Positions 22,677 to 35,200 of a stretch of 64,000 nucleotides of DNA are shown here, one piece after another. The position numbers were made by a program, and so were the translations under genes. This DNA is from Ananas comosus (lineage: Eukaryota > Streptophyta > Magnoliopsida > Poales > Bromeliaceae): NCBI RefSeq assembly GCF_001540865.1, contig NC_033631.1, forward strand, positions 7,257,945 to 7,321,944, in the 5' to 3' direction. The notes under the pieces are model-generated. The model had not been told where the DNA came from and did not search any database. It saw nothing but the letters and a program-made list of their open reading frames with translations. Every line of letters starts with the position of its first letter. The stretch's first letter is position 1.

Positions 22677-25506
22677 GGGAAGATGAGGAAGAAAATTTGG
22701 ACAGACAAGAGTAAAGAAAAACAGTTTCAACAAAAGTAACATGGCGAGAAATAAAAACTTTACCAGTGCTCGGATAGAGGCAGCGAAAGCCCTTATGTTT
22801 GTCAGAAAGACCTAAGAAAATACAAGGAAGTGATCGGGGAGAGAGCTTGTGATGTGCAATGTCCTGAATATCGGGACAACACAAACATCCAAAGACTCTG
22901 ATAAGTTGCAAGTCAGGAGAAGCACAACCATGGAGAATGTCATATGGTGACCGCCCATTTAAAACAGTAAGAGACAGAAGTCGATTTACAAGAAAAACAA
23001 CAGTTTGAATGGCCTCAGCCCAAAAACGAGGAGGCAAGCCAGCTTGGAACAGTAGACTTCTAACAATGTTAGATAAATGCCTATATTTTCTTACTCAGCG
23101 AGGGCATTTTGTTGGAGGCAGTGCTAGGTCAAGAAAAAAATCGGTGAATAATTCTATTTTGGAGCAAAAACTAGAAAACTTGTCATTTACAAATTCGTAC
23201 CATTGTCAGATTGAAAAATTTATGAGCTGTTAAATATATTTTCAAACCATCTTTCTTGGAATTCGGAAAAATTTGGTCAAAAACTTCATGTTTAAATTTT
23301 TAAAGGATAAAGCAAGAAAATCTAGAATACATCGTCGATAAAAAATAACATAAATTTGTATTCCAGAAATCGGGGAGCCACAGGTGAATTGGCCAAACAT
23401 CAGAAATGACAATATGAAAAGAGAAATTAGATTGAGATTATCCGAATCATGAATATGGAGTTTAACAATGTTTTTCCATATTACAGAGCATTGGCCAAAC
23501 AGAAATTTCATGCAGAATCAGAATTAATTATTATTATTTGTTAATAAATGGGTAGAGAAAGACAGGAAGGCTTGGATGACCTAACGTCTATGGCCGGACA
23601 TCTCCACTAAATCTAGATACAATAAAGAGCAGTTGTTGCTTTATTCCTACACTTGCCAGTCTAGAAGGAATTGGATAAAGGTGATGTTCCGAGCTAGACA
23701 TCGAAGAATGTGCTCTTCCCTTGTTTCTAGTGTCCTTTAGAACTCAGTAGAGGACTAAGCAGAATTCAAAGAGAATTATTATCTTGACAGAATTTACGCA
23801 CTGAAAAGTTAATATTTCCTTTAATAGTAGGAACAACAAAAACTTTTTGAGAGGCAAAAGAGTTTAGGAAGATGTATTCAATTGAGTTTCACTGTATGAT
23901 ATATCAAGTAAATTTTCAGATTACCAACAAGAATTTGTTTCATGCCACTATAAGGTTTAGAGATTGAGGATACCAGGTTTGCGGTATATGATTTGATGAT
24001 CCGGTATCGACGAATACAGACTTCCTCACCGCGTTCGTGAAGTTCATAGTAGCCAAAAGGTCTGAGGAACTTCATCAAGCAGCGAAAGAATGATTGAAGC
24101 GTCTGTCGACTGACAGAGCAGAGATATTGAACTTCCACATATCTGAATTGTATGCTGGACTTCGGAATGTATGGGTTGTTTGATTTGCGAGTGTAAGATT
24201 GTTGCAGATAATTGGGTGGACTGTAGGTAGATTCCAGGAGATCCACGACCAGAATAGTCGTCTCCACGTTGTCCTCGGCCTCCAACGAATATCTATCCAC
24301 GGCCTCCACGATTACACGTCCCGGGGGAAAAAATTGCATAAAGAGCTTCACCGTCAATAGTAGAGAATATTGCAGAGGAACATAAGTCACACTAGTGCGA
24401 CGCTTGAACTTTTGTTTCTTCTTGATCAGAAGTGCGACGAAGTTGTTCAAAAGTGGACTTATTTCTGGTGTGTGTTTAGAGCACTAACAAAAACTCGATA
24501 TTCCTCTGGTAGCCCTAAGAAACAGTCATGACCAAAATTATGGTCTGACTCGATTTCACCATCACCTGAAGAACATTACCAATCGTCTTGATCTTTTGCA
24601 TGTAATCACTTCATGCTCATTGAGCCTTTCTTGATGCTCCGCAATTCAGATTTTAGAGCTAAAAGCCGATGGAAGCAGTCTTATAAGAAAAATATGCCTC
24701 AATAATTCTCCAAGCATCATATGCAGTTTTAGGTGAGCTAGAAACAACCATATGTAATATGCTAAGAGATAAAGTGGCATTAATCCATGAAAGTATAGTA
24801 GTATCGTTCTTTTTCCAACTCACATATTCAGGATTTATAACCTCCTTCTTATCAGCAGTATCGATAGTCTGAGAAAGCACAACACTAGTTCCGTCCACAT
24901 GTTTTGTAACACCAAAACTTTCTAGAACATTAAGAAAGACTTGTTTCCACACAAGATATGTGGAATCGGTGAGTTCTAGTGGTATGAGAGTTTTGATATT
25001 AACAATTGGCAAATTTGAGGTAGAATAAGACATGTTTACTACCTTAAGATAAGGATCCACCACTAGATAAGAAAAAAAGATAAATCGGAATATAGCGGAT
25101 GTGAATAAAAAAAGAACCTGAATTCTATCACATGAGAGGAACCACTTATCACCAAATAAGATCGACCGCACCAAGGAAAGAATCGAGTGATACGAGCAAC
25201 CAACAGTAGGACAGTCCGAGCGGCACCAGAGGAGCAAAGAGGAATCAAAGAAAAGCTAAAAATACTGTAGCAGAGGCACTATAGCACCAGTACTGTAGCA
25301 CCGGTACTGTAGCGTCAGTACTGTAGCAATGATACTGTAGCAGTACTGTAGTGATAGTACTGTAGCAGTACTGTAGCGATAGTATTGTAGCAGTACTGGG
25401 AAGATAGAAAACCAAAAGAAAAGACACCTATAGAAAAAGGTGAGATTTATGGTGGATGGTGGCTATGGATCGATATCCCCACATTAGGGTTCCCGCTCTG
25501 ATACCA
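22677..25506 (-). mobile_element. Decayed Ty1/copia interior, gag to integrase
   Basis: On the minus strand, 25020-24659 encodes a copia capsid start (LIPLELTDSTYLVWKQVFLN, then SWINATLSLSI and AYDAWRIIEAYF). 24450-23240 is shattered. 23037-22700 reads as the integrase C-terminal part (PPRFWAEAIQTVVFLVNRL, RVFGCLCCPD, CIFLGLSDKHKGFRCL). A primer site TGGTATCAGAGCGGG (minus) occupies 25492-25506. Reverse transcriptase is missing on the left, where the SMART-type element abuts the break. Confidence 0.88.
25261..25400. repeat. TACTGTAGC minisatellite in the copia leader
   Basis: About ten near-copies of (G)TACTGTAGC with short spacers (CACCGG, GTCA, AATGA, GATAG) lie between the copia gag start and its primer site. 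It is the most regular tandem array in the window outside simple repeats. Confidence 0.85.
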
Positions 25507-25736
25507 TGAAAGAAGGGCTAAAGTGCATTCCCTCTTGAGTTGTATTAATGAATATATATAGTACAAGATATTGTCTTTCTATAGTAACAATGACTACTAT
25601 AGTAAGAGTATAACTAGGATTACATACTATATAATCCTACTCTATAGAAGGCAATGATACTACTCTATATAAAGCAATAATACACAATATCCTACTATAT
25701 CGTAACATCCTAATATAGATAAAATATATCGTAACA
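25507..25736 (-). mobile_element. 5' LTR of the decayed copia element
   Basis: It lies immediately beyond the primer site. On plus it runs TGAAAGAAGGGCTAAAG to ATATCGTAACA, so both ends are TG...CA. The repeated TATATCGTAACA near 25708 and 25725 leaves the outer end uncertain by about 25 bp. Confidence 0.65.
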
Positions 25737-27346
25737 GGGTCTATGTGCAATAGTTGCAACAATTTATGAGGTGACAACTCTCTCTTTAATTAATCCTCGT
25801 ATAATTTGTTGGGAGGTGAAGACGAGTAAGGAGAAAAGAAAGAGAATAACGACGTGCATAATAATTATACTATTAATGGAGAAGAACAGTAAAAATGTTT
25901 TTCCTTTCCTCTCTTCTTCTCTATACATATCAAATGAGAGGAGTTAACTCTCTTCTCATTTATGGTGTGTGTTTCCTTTCTTTCTCTCCTCTCCAAATTT
26001 GAGAGAGAGATGCTTTATTAATTGCAAAAAAATCAACGTCTCATTATGAGAACGTTTCTCCCACCTCTTCCTCGGTTCTCTACCTTTTGCCTCACCTATA
26101 AATTGAGGCATCTCTCAATAATGATAATCATCACAACACATAAAGTGAAGTGCGAGAGAAAGAGAGAAAATTCTCCAATCATATAAAGCTCTCTTTTAAT
26201 CGTAAGAGAGAGGTCCTCCTATATTAATTGGTCTCTACAATTAATCCTCTTGAAATTGGTAGCACAATTTGAGAATTAATTTTTCTCCACATTGACACAA
26301 GAGATCACAAAAGTAGTTTCGAGATTACACTGTGATTGTGTGAAGCACAGATCCCAGAGCAGCCTTGTGTGGATACACATAGAGGCCGAACACTTGTGCG
26401 GCTCAAAGAACCAGAAGTTCAAATCCAATATCAACCGTGAAATAATTTTGGTAATCAACACAGGTTGAAATTCGTACCTTTCTTCTAATTAGATTAGAAT
26501 AATAATTTTTGTTTGTCACACGAGATGATCTTGATACATATATATACTAATATCATAAATGTTATGATATTAAAGTATACATAATTGGATCATATTTTAT
26601 AAATAAAATCTATCTCTGCTGCATACATTTTCTTATATACATATCATGTATAATTGTACAGGTCAATATATGATTGCTTCTCATTTGGGTAGGGAAAGTC
26701 TTGCCCTTTTGGGGGGTCAGTGCATGTTCCCGAGCGTCAGCTGTCTCAGGGTGTGACAACTTCGATGACCACGGCTTGGATTCTCGCCCTCTTGAGTTTC
26801 ATATTGGCCATCACCATACTACTTTGCATCGAATTTGAAAATTGACTTTGAAGAATTTAGATAGGATGGAGGATAAAGACTTTGGATATTATTTTGAGAG
26901 AGAGAGAGAGAGAGGGAGATTTGGTGGAATATGCTCAAGTGGAGTGAAGAAGAGTTGCTATAATTGAATGAGAGAGAGTAAAGTCAGCTTGACATGATCA
27001 TTTCAAACAAAATAAATTTGTTGCATTACCAACAAAGTGAGAGAGCGTGTTTAATGAAAACTAACCCGCCATTACCATATCACCCATGATGTACTTATGT
27101 TACAACTCGTCCAACTACATTTGTCTGGCATTTCAATTGTACATTCTTGGTACAAAGAATCATTAATATGTGTATTTTATTTTGTATGGTTGATTTCTAG
27201 AACTACTTGATGAGTAGTTAATATCTTCGAAATTATACTTCAATATTTTAGATCATATCCATCAAACTCGATTATAATTTTAAGATATTCATCATCAAAT
27301 AATAAGCCTAATGTATGACTTGCATGGGTACACTGGTCTGAGCATA
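25737..27346. other. Repeat-like noncoding DNA; possible LTR end at 26758
   Basis: No gene. 25800-26460 reads like an LTR or leader (CTCTCTT-rich, TATAAATTGAGGCATCTC near 26096 resembling a promoter). 26700-26758 ends CAGGGTGTGACA, a typical LTR terminus. A GA microsatellite sits at about 26897-26914. Confidence 0.35.
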
Positions 27347-28295
27347 TCTATAATCTATAAAATATATTAATCGACAGTTCCATCACATTAAGAAAAATCT
27401 CTCTAAGAGAGTCACATTGCCCATTAACATATAAACCAATAAAAGGATGATATATGTCCAATAAACATTTTGGACGCATCCGTTGCATCATAAACCTACT
27501 CTAAAATGACATCAAAAAAAATTTTATAGTACAATAAATTATTTAAGTATTTTGTACTATAAATATCATATCATACTTTATTTTACATCATTAATTATCA
27601 ATATTATCAATCATTTTATATTATGTGAGGTGTATGGAGCATTAGTATATACTAGGCATAAGAAAAAAAACTTTCTCTCTTGTGGAATTATGAGTGCACC
27701 TTATTAAACATTTTCTGTTCCAGGTGTATATGTGTACATACGTACACTACATACTTAAAACCCTTTAATAGAAATTTTAGAATTAATTCATTTAACATAA
27801 TTTAAACTAATAGACTTTATAGATCAAATATATTTAAGGAAGTTTTGACATTAGAATATTAGTCATCTAATATAAGTTGTGTGTATGGAGTATTAATATA
27901 CACCAAGTGCATCTAATAGTTTTTTCTTTCTCCAAATCAATTTTAACAAAATGAAAACACCCCCACCTATTCTTGAATTTAAAATAAGCCCCCCAACTTT
28001 AATTTTTTACTTAAAAAATTTATTTATAGAATAGCTATCAAAACTATTAAGTTTAATTAAATTTTTAAATAAAGATATTAGAATAATTTAACTTTATAAT
28101 ATTGAAAAGTAAGAAAATATTAATTCGAAATGTTATTTTTTATAATATACAGAAGAATACTTTATAGATTTTTTTGGTCTTTTTTTAGTTATAATTTTTT
28201 ACAATCTTAAAATTTTAATAATTTTATATCTTAATTGACTGAATTGATTGAAATAAAATACCACCTACCCGCCGCGAAGCGCGGCCCTACACTAG
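27347..28295 (+). mobile_element. Helitron-like non-autonomous element
   Basis: The 3' end has a perfect 6-bp-stem hairpin GCCGCG-AAG-CGCGGC (28271-28285) ten bases before a terminal CTAG (28292-28295), with T next. That is the canonical Helitron 3' structure. A plausible 5' end starting TCTATAATCTATAAAATATA lies near 27347, but several TC starts are possible. No Rep/helicase coding is present. Confidence 0.6.
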
Positions 28296-28439
28296 TAATA
28301 TATAATTGGCTTCAATGAGAAAATTCCTCCAATATTAAGAAGTTAGCCTTCACTAAGTGCATCTCATGTTAGTACACTGCTCATTTATCAATCCCTTATT
28401 CCATATTCTTGAGGGTCGTTGACTGTGTTCCGACCTATT

Positions 28440-30752
28440 ACTCATGTCTTGAGGAATAAGAGTGAGTACTTAACACCAAAATCTCGAAACTGTAGGTTTT
28501 GGGGTGCTGAGTACCGGTACCAGAGAGGGGTACCGGAACCCCGTCGCGCTACCGAGAAGGGTGCTCTCGGGTTTGGGCTCTACGAGGCAAAGTACCGGTA
28601 CCGACTTGCCCGAGTACCAGTACTGGAGCCTGGTACCAGTACTACATCGCGCGGGTACCGGCACACTGCAATCTGTCTGCTTGATAGAGGCTTGGGTTTA
28701 CGCGTTCGGTCGCGGGGTACCGGTACTCCAGCCCGCATACCAGTACGCAGTGCAGTTGCAGACTACATATTTTTTAGGGGTCTTTTTGGAATTGTAGCAA
28801 CTCTATAAATAATCCCACTCTCTCATGAGGGGTTTTCTGTGTTGGAAACCATAGGAGAAAGGTAGAGAGCCCCTTCCGTTCTTCTCTTTGATTTTTCTTC
28901 CCTTTTTGCATGAGTTTTTATGGATTGATCTCCTCCTTTTGCTTCTTTTTCATGGGTGTTGCTACTTGGATTTTGGAGAAGCTTTGGAGTTGAGGATTTA
29001 AGCTTGTTTGAGGGAAGATCTCCAATCCTAGCACCTTCTAGCTTGGTTTGGAGCTTGAGAAAAGGTTAGTAGCATTTATTCCTTCCTTGGTTTGGGTTTA
29101 GAGAGGATTTTTGGGATGAAAATCTTTTTGGAAACTAGAGTTTTATTTTAGGGTTACTCTTGCTTGAGCCTTAGGGGCTAAATTGATGGTTCCAATACCT
29201 TCCTTTAGGTTGGAATAGAAGAGTTTTAGCTCTCATTGGAGCTTTGGGAGAGTTCTTCACCATATTAGGTAATTTTCTACCTATTTATGGGTTGATTTTT
29301 GAGGTATTTGTAGGGTCTTCGTTCGAAGCCCCTAACCCTCTTGTAATTTTTGTTAAGGAGCTAGGAGACTTGTGGGCAACCTCGTTCGAGAAAACGAAAG
29401 GGTTTCGAGGGATATCCGGTGGGTTTAACCTCACCGAAATGGGTGAACTTCTCCTATGTTATTACCTTTATTGTAAAATAAGAAATCATGCATATTAATG
29501 CTAGATAGAGCATAAATAAATTTTTGAATGTTTAAAATACATATGTCATATATCATATTTTATAATCTCTATATAATAGAGAGAGAAGTGTATAGTAAAC
29601 TTGCATGTGAATGACACTCTATACATATGGTTAGAAATCATGTTTCTTTTAGTTAAAATGACAAGTTTTACATGCTCATGGATATCAAACTCATGATTGA
29701 CATAGTGAAGATTAATGGCATAAAGTGACACTTGACTTAGTAAATGGTTAAACCTTTACATGATGATATAGTGACCGTTGGGTTATTAGTATTTATACCA
29801 TATTTTAGACATGATGACCGTGGACTTGAAATGGATGATTATGCTTACTTGTCATTGTGCTCATTCGCACATGCGTGTTAGGGTCGCTCCCCACAAGCCG
29901 GCACTCCGAAGATAGCCTAGTGACACAAGTTCGCCCGTACGGGACTGGGCGCCGAAATGGGATGCCACGGTGGAGGCTCATTTCTAGAGTGGGAATGTTG
30001 ACTACTACAGGGCCATTAGGCACAACGCAAGCCGGACTACACTTGTGTATACCCTAGTTGATTGGAACAATAATAAATAAAATGTGAAATGTGGACGTCA
30101 TCATTAGATAGTGCATACTAGTTGGATATGCTCATTAATGTTAGAATAGCCCTAATGATTGTGAAACTTCATGCTAAGTAGAGGCATAGTAATTTAGTAA
30201 ACCTTATTACTTGCTTACTATCCATATTGCTTATTTCATTTATATACAACTAATGCCTCCATGACCTAGTGGTGTATTTCGCTGATGTCGACGGCTTACC
30301 CACTGGGAACTATTGACTAATAGTTCTCATTCCCATTTTATTGATATATTTGTTACAGAGCCATCTACACCAGGAGAGGTTAGGGATCGCGGCAAGGGAG
30401 TCGCCTCTAGCTAAATAGTGCGGTATTTCTACTAGGTGGTTTATCTCTCCTTTTGTATTAGTTGGAGTGAGAAACATTTTGTACTCTATGTGTAGAGACC
30501 ACCACCTTTGTATGTAGTTATATGTATCTGGATCTTGTGATGTATGTACAAATTGATGGTTATTTTAGTCGTTCTGTTTCGCTTTCCTACTTGTCATTAG
30601 AAATTAGTTATATCTATGCTCTGATATCATACTAGATGTCTTTATCTTTTCGTTTTATTTATCGTATTGTTGTAAACGTCTTATATGTTGTAGGCATATG
30701 GCAGGTCTGAACACGCATCGGGCGGGCTTCCGCTGGGTCCCGGGGCATGACA
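28440..30752 (+). mobile_element. Long LTR (Ty3-type) or its remnant, plus strand
   Basis: The segment ends TCCCGGGGCATGACA at 30752, like other LTR ends in this window. Its build (repeat-rich start, T-rich leader, a block with CCTAGTGGTG...CCCACTGGGAA near 30268-30308) parallels the reverse complement of 55160-57310, so both belong to one broad family. 28505-28745 is dense in GTACCGGTAC-like words. No polymerase coding follows. The left boundary is uncertain. Confidence 0.5.
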
Positions 30753-30763
30753 ATATAGGTATG

Positions 30764-31040
30764 GAATACGGTGAATGGTTCACCGTATTTAGGAAAAATA
30801 TAATATATATGTATTGCAAAGAAATATAAGAAAAATAAAAAGGGGGAAGGAGGGGAATATAAGAATGGAACACGGTGAACCATTCACTGTGTTTGAACAC
30901 GGTGAATCAGTGTTGAACTTAAAACCATTGCACTGATGTGGTGCCTGCGTTGCGGGGATAGGGCCAAATTTGCAATTATAAATTTGATGAGGCTATTTGT
31001 AAAAAAAAAAATTTGGGAGGGCCAAATGCAAAAAAAGCCC
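30764..31040. repeat. Palindrome-rich segment
   Basis: AATACGGTGAATGGTTCACC continues to GTATT and is a near-perfect hairpin. A related AACACGGTGAACCATTCACT hairpin follows at about 30870, then a third half-copy. It looks like MITE debris; ends not resolved. Confidence 0.4.
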
Positions 31041-31837
31041 TTTTTAATATGAATTTATTTCTTTTTATTTGTAAATAATAGTTATTGATTGTTATTATTA
31101 TTGTTATTAAGCTGTTATAATATATAGGCTTTTTTGCATTAAAAAGTTTCATTAAGTTTTGCGTTTTACAACTTCGGACCGAATTTCAATAAACTGATCA
31201 AAAAAAATTTTGTTCTCCCTCTCCTTCCTTTCTTTCCTCTCCTGTTTTTCTCCATTCTCCTCCACCGCTCGCACATCGCTACTGCACACATCTCCGCTAC
31301 AGCCAACGACGGCGGTGCGTGCTCGAACACAGCACGCAACAATGACAGCCAACGATTCAACAAACAATTAGGACAAATCAAAGTAGAAAAGCAGCGCTAT
31401 ACGTAATGACATAACTATAACCAAATACTTTTATAGGTGTGAGAGAGAAGAAATTAGGCTGGAAAAATAAAAAAACCACAACATAAAGCATCAGACCTAG
31501 GGAACAACTGATTTAGACACATCATAAGACCCAAAAAGTAGAGAATGATCTAATGCGCCCTAAACTAAACTAAAAATTTTCCACTCCTGACCTAGTAGTC
31601 TAGTACTACTAGTCAGAATAGTTAATCACAAGTATTCTTATTAGGTTACAGCCTTAAGCAGCACTCAGTTCCCCAGCAGGTACAGATTTAACAATGGAGA
31701 CTGGTATTTAATTGTCCATGCCAGGCGGAGAGATAAACGCTGGAACTTAATGTGGCTAATGCAGAATGGTTCAACAAAGATTTATAATTTACCCAAATGA
31801 CTTAAAATGTCTTGTTAATCTCTCACATAAAACAAGC
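31041..31837. other. Noncoding DNA between the hairpin segment and the RCE1 3' end
   Basis: AT-rich. 31205-31340 is a pyrimidine-rich stretch that gives short open frames on the minus strand, but they have no recognisable domain. Confidence 0.35.
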
Positions 31838-31843
31838 TTTATT
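31838..31843 (-). terminator. Possible RCE1 polyadenylation signal
   Basis: AATAAA on the minus strand, about 410 bases after the RCE1 stop codon. Placement is reasonable for a plant 3' UTR; not verified. Confidence 0.4.
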
Positions 31844-32251
31844 GCGACACTAGTACTCACCGTTCAAACACCAAAAACACCGGTTGAAGCTTAGGCAAAC
31901 ATCGGGGCGATCCATAAAATAGAAAGAATGAAAGAGTGAAATGAAAATGAACAGAGGCATAAAGTAGCATAAGAGTCTAAAAGGCATAAATATAGGCATG
32001 TCGTTTGTCCCTCATTGTGCGAGAGCAACCAAAAGTTGGCGATTTACAACAGAGCCAAGATACCAACCGATAGCATACGATATGTTAATAACAACACAGG
32101 ACATACTAGCTCATTTCAAAGGTATTTACACCATGAAACAATACAAGCCCAGAAATTCGGTAAAGACAATTTAAAGTGAAATCCAATGTTTTTTTGGGGC
32201 CAACAATGTTGAAGGAGTGGCGAATGAAGGCACACTGATCGACGGGCACCA

Positions 32252-35200
32252 TTATATGCACCTAGGGAAGTAGATTTGGCCAACATAGCCCCCGGCCATC
32301 GCCCTTCTCACATTTGCTTCAAACATCCTAGGGTTGTCGCGTAGGACGGCAGCAGCATCATGATTCAAGGGGTCCTCATCGTTCGGTTGCTGCAGATAAA
32401 ACAGAAAAGGTAAAATTAGAATTAGCATCTTCAATTCTCTATCATGTAAAAATTTACATGAAAAGTTAAAGTTCGTTCATAAAAGTGACAGAAGAGATGT
32501 CCGTAGACTTCCTCAGTGTTCGTCATTTGAAATAGAGCCCCTGGAGCTTTACCTTTCAAGCTGACAAACCATCAATTTTCTCTCACTTTGTTTCGTTTAT
32601 TTTAGTTCAATTAGGAATTCCATTGAACTTAACAGTAGCAGTTTCATTAAATTTAAAAACTCTGTCCACTTCTTAACCGGTAGAACTGCGGATAGCCAAT
32701 AACTAATGGGTAGTAATATTTAATGAAATCCCCAATTCAACTAACAGAAAGAGTACAAACCAAAACAAGCAAAAGTTGAATAGTCGATAGAAGATAAAAG
32801 TTGATTGGCCTATTTTAAAATGGTAAATAGTTGAGGGGCTTACAGTATATTTTTACTTATAAAAAAAAAATGTAAAGAGAATTTGATCTGAAAAGACAAT
32901 ATGGCAAGGTCGTGCATACAATAACTAATCAAATATATTTTGCTTAAAGTAGTAATGCAGCTATAATTCTGGCGCTTGAAAGAAATGACAATATATCTGT
33001 GCTCAGATGCTACCAAAAACATAAATGGGACAGAACAGATCTTTTGATGTAAAAAAAAAAAAGCAAACTGTAGCATGAAACACTCAGTAAAAATGTGAGA
33101 GAAAGCAATATACTCAATTGCTGCAAATATTTTTACTTAATGAACTACATTTTCCTTCTAAATTTGCTATTGTCAATGAAATAAGTGAACGAGAGCAGTG
33201 GTCTCAGAGTTCCTATTAACTTAATAAGATGGGTTATGCAATAGTAAATAATTAATTTCAAAGTAAAAGATATAGAGGTTGAGAAAAAGGAGATTGCCTT
33301 CAATTTGCTGGACTTAAATTGAAGCTTTTATTTCAAATACTAATGTTTACTTAAGCTAGCATTAGACAGATCACAGTGTTTAGCCATTTCCTTCTGAACT
33401 GGCTACATACTCTTCAAGTGCTAATGTCTTCATTTCCTATTGGGATTGATTAAGCACTTAGGGAATTTATTTTCGAGCTTGAAATCATGTAAATGCATCG
33501 AAGCCTCCAAGTTCAGCAATCATTTATGTCAGCTTTAACCTCAATCAAAAGAAGCCCAAGTACTAGCGCCTTTGCTTTTTGGACTAGCTAAATACTTGTG
33601 CCTAAGCCGATACATGCTAAGTTTGGTCCCAGTAAGCATCCGAAAACCCAAAACAGTCCTCATGTTCTTAAAACTAAGGGATCAAAATTCAAGACAAATA
33701 GTAACTAATTAGACCGACATATCCCTAAACTAAAGAGGCTAATCCAAAAACAGTCATGTTGCCAAATAGAACAGTTAAAATCCAAACAAACACTACCAGA
33801 ATACATGGAGACTGCACATTACATGACATAGCAATATACAATACATATCGAATATAGACACACCCGATACACATTCTGTAACACCCCAATAGTCCCACGC
33901 CGGATGGAAAAGAGATTCTGATTTAGAATATAAGGCCACACACCTTAATAATAATAACTGAGTTTAAGCATTTTGAGCCAACGGTTTGAGTACAACGAGG
34001 TATTATTATTAGCGGGTCGGATCGTTACATTTGGTATCAGAGCCAAATACCAGCCGGACATATGAGAGCTAAGTAGAGATGTCAACGGGTCGGATTCGGG
34101 GCGGATTTTTAAAAACCCGAACCCGAACCCAACTCCAAACCCGAGACCCGAACCCGAACCCGAACCCGATGGATTTTAAAAATCCATATCCAAACCCGAA
34201 CCTGACCAAAAATCCAAACCCGAACCCGAACCCGAACCCGAAAATTTGAACCCAAAACAATTATTTCTTTTTTCAATATTTCAAAATATATTATATTAAA
34301 TCTAAATTTTTAAAATACAAATTCAAATATAACATCAAATTTTTTTATATATATTATATATAATACAAAATAAATTCGGGTTCGGGTCGGGTTCGAGCCG
34401 GGTTCGGGTTCGGGTCGGGTACAATCAAAATCCATATCCAAATCCATATCAGGTTTCTATTTTTTATATCCATATCCGAATCCATATCCATATCCATCGG
34501 ATATATCCGTTTCATTCCGGTTCGGGTTCGGATAAAATTTCGAGTATCCACACCCATTGACATCCCCAGAGCTAAGTGCTATACGGGGCAAAGTGCTGCA
34601 CCACGGATTTGATAAGAGCCACCTCTTAAACTCATAGGAGCACCTCTAAAATCTCACACTGCCTGGTAATCTGGTCTATTTGTCTGTGGTTCGGGTTTGG
34701 ACTTGACGAGGACGTCAAGATCTAAACGGGGGAGTCTGTAACACCCTAATAGTCCTACATCGGATGGGAAAAGGATTCTAATTTGGAATGTAAGGTTACA
34801 CACCCTAATAATAATAACTAGGCTTAAGCATATTGGGCCGGTGGGGTTTGCGTCCAACGAGTTATTATTGCTAGCGGGTTGAGTCGTTACAAAGTCAATA
34901 AATGTCAGAAACGGCCACAAAGTATCGGTATTTGCATAAAATGCAAAATGTGGCAGGATATGCAGGGTATATGCAGGACAGACAGGAGCGATACGAAAGG
35001 AGATGGCTGGATAGGGGATGATCATTCATAAATTGATTTTGGTCAGATCATTTTCTAATCAACTTGGACGCATAAGTTATTAATTCATTATAGAACAAAA
35101 ATAGTCAATAACCGTCTACTTTTGCCCTGTCAAGTTATTGCTTTGTATTTCCATAAACCAATAACTTTCAATGCATTATTACATAATTACCATAAAATAA

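Noticed and set aside
28419..28808. 129-codon frame and its neighbours with GTACCGG repeats
   Set aside because: Encoded by short-period repeats in a probable LTR; both strands are open and no domain is visible.
30655..30900. Two overlapping minus-strand frames
   Set aside because: They overlap hairpin repeats and an LTR end; no start context or domain.
34100..34245. Telomere-like CCCGAACCCGAA repeats
   Set aside because: The plant telomere unit is CCCTAAA; these repeats are confined to the arms of a MITE with its own target duplication.
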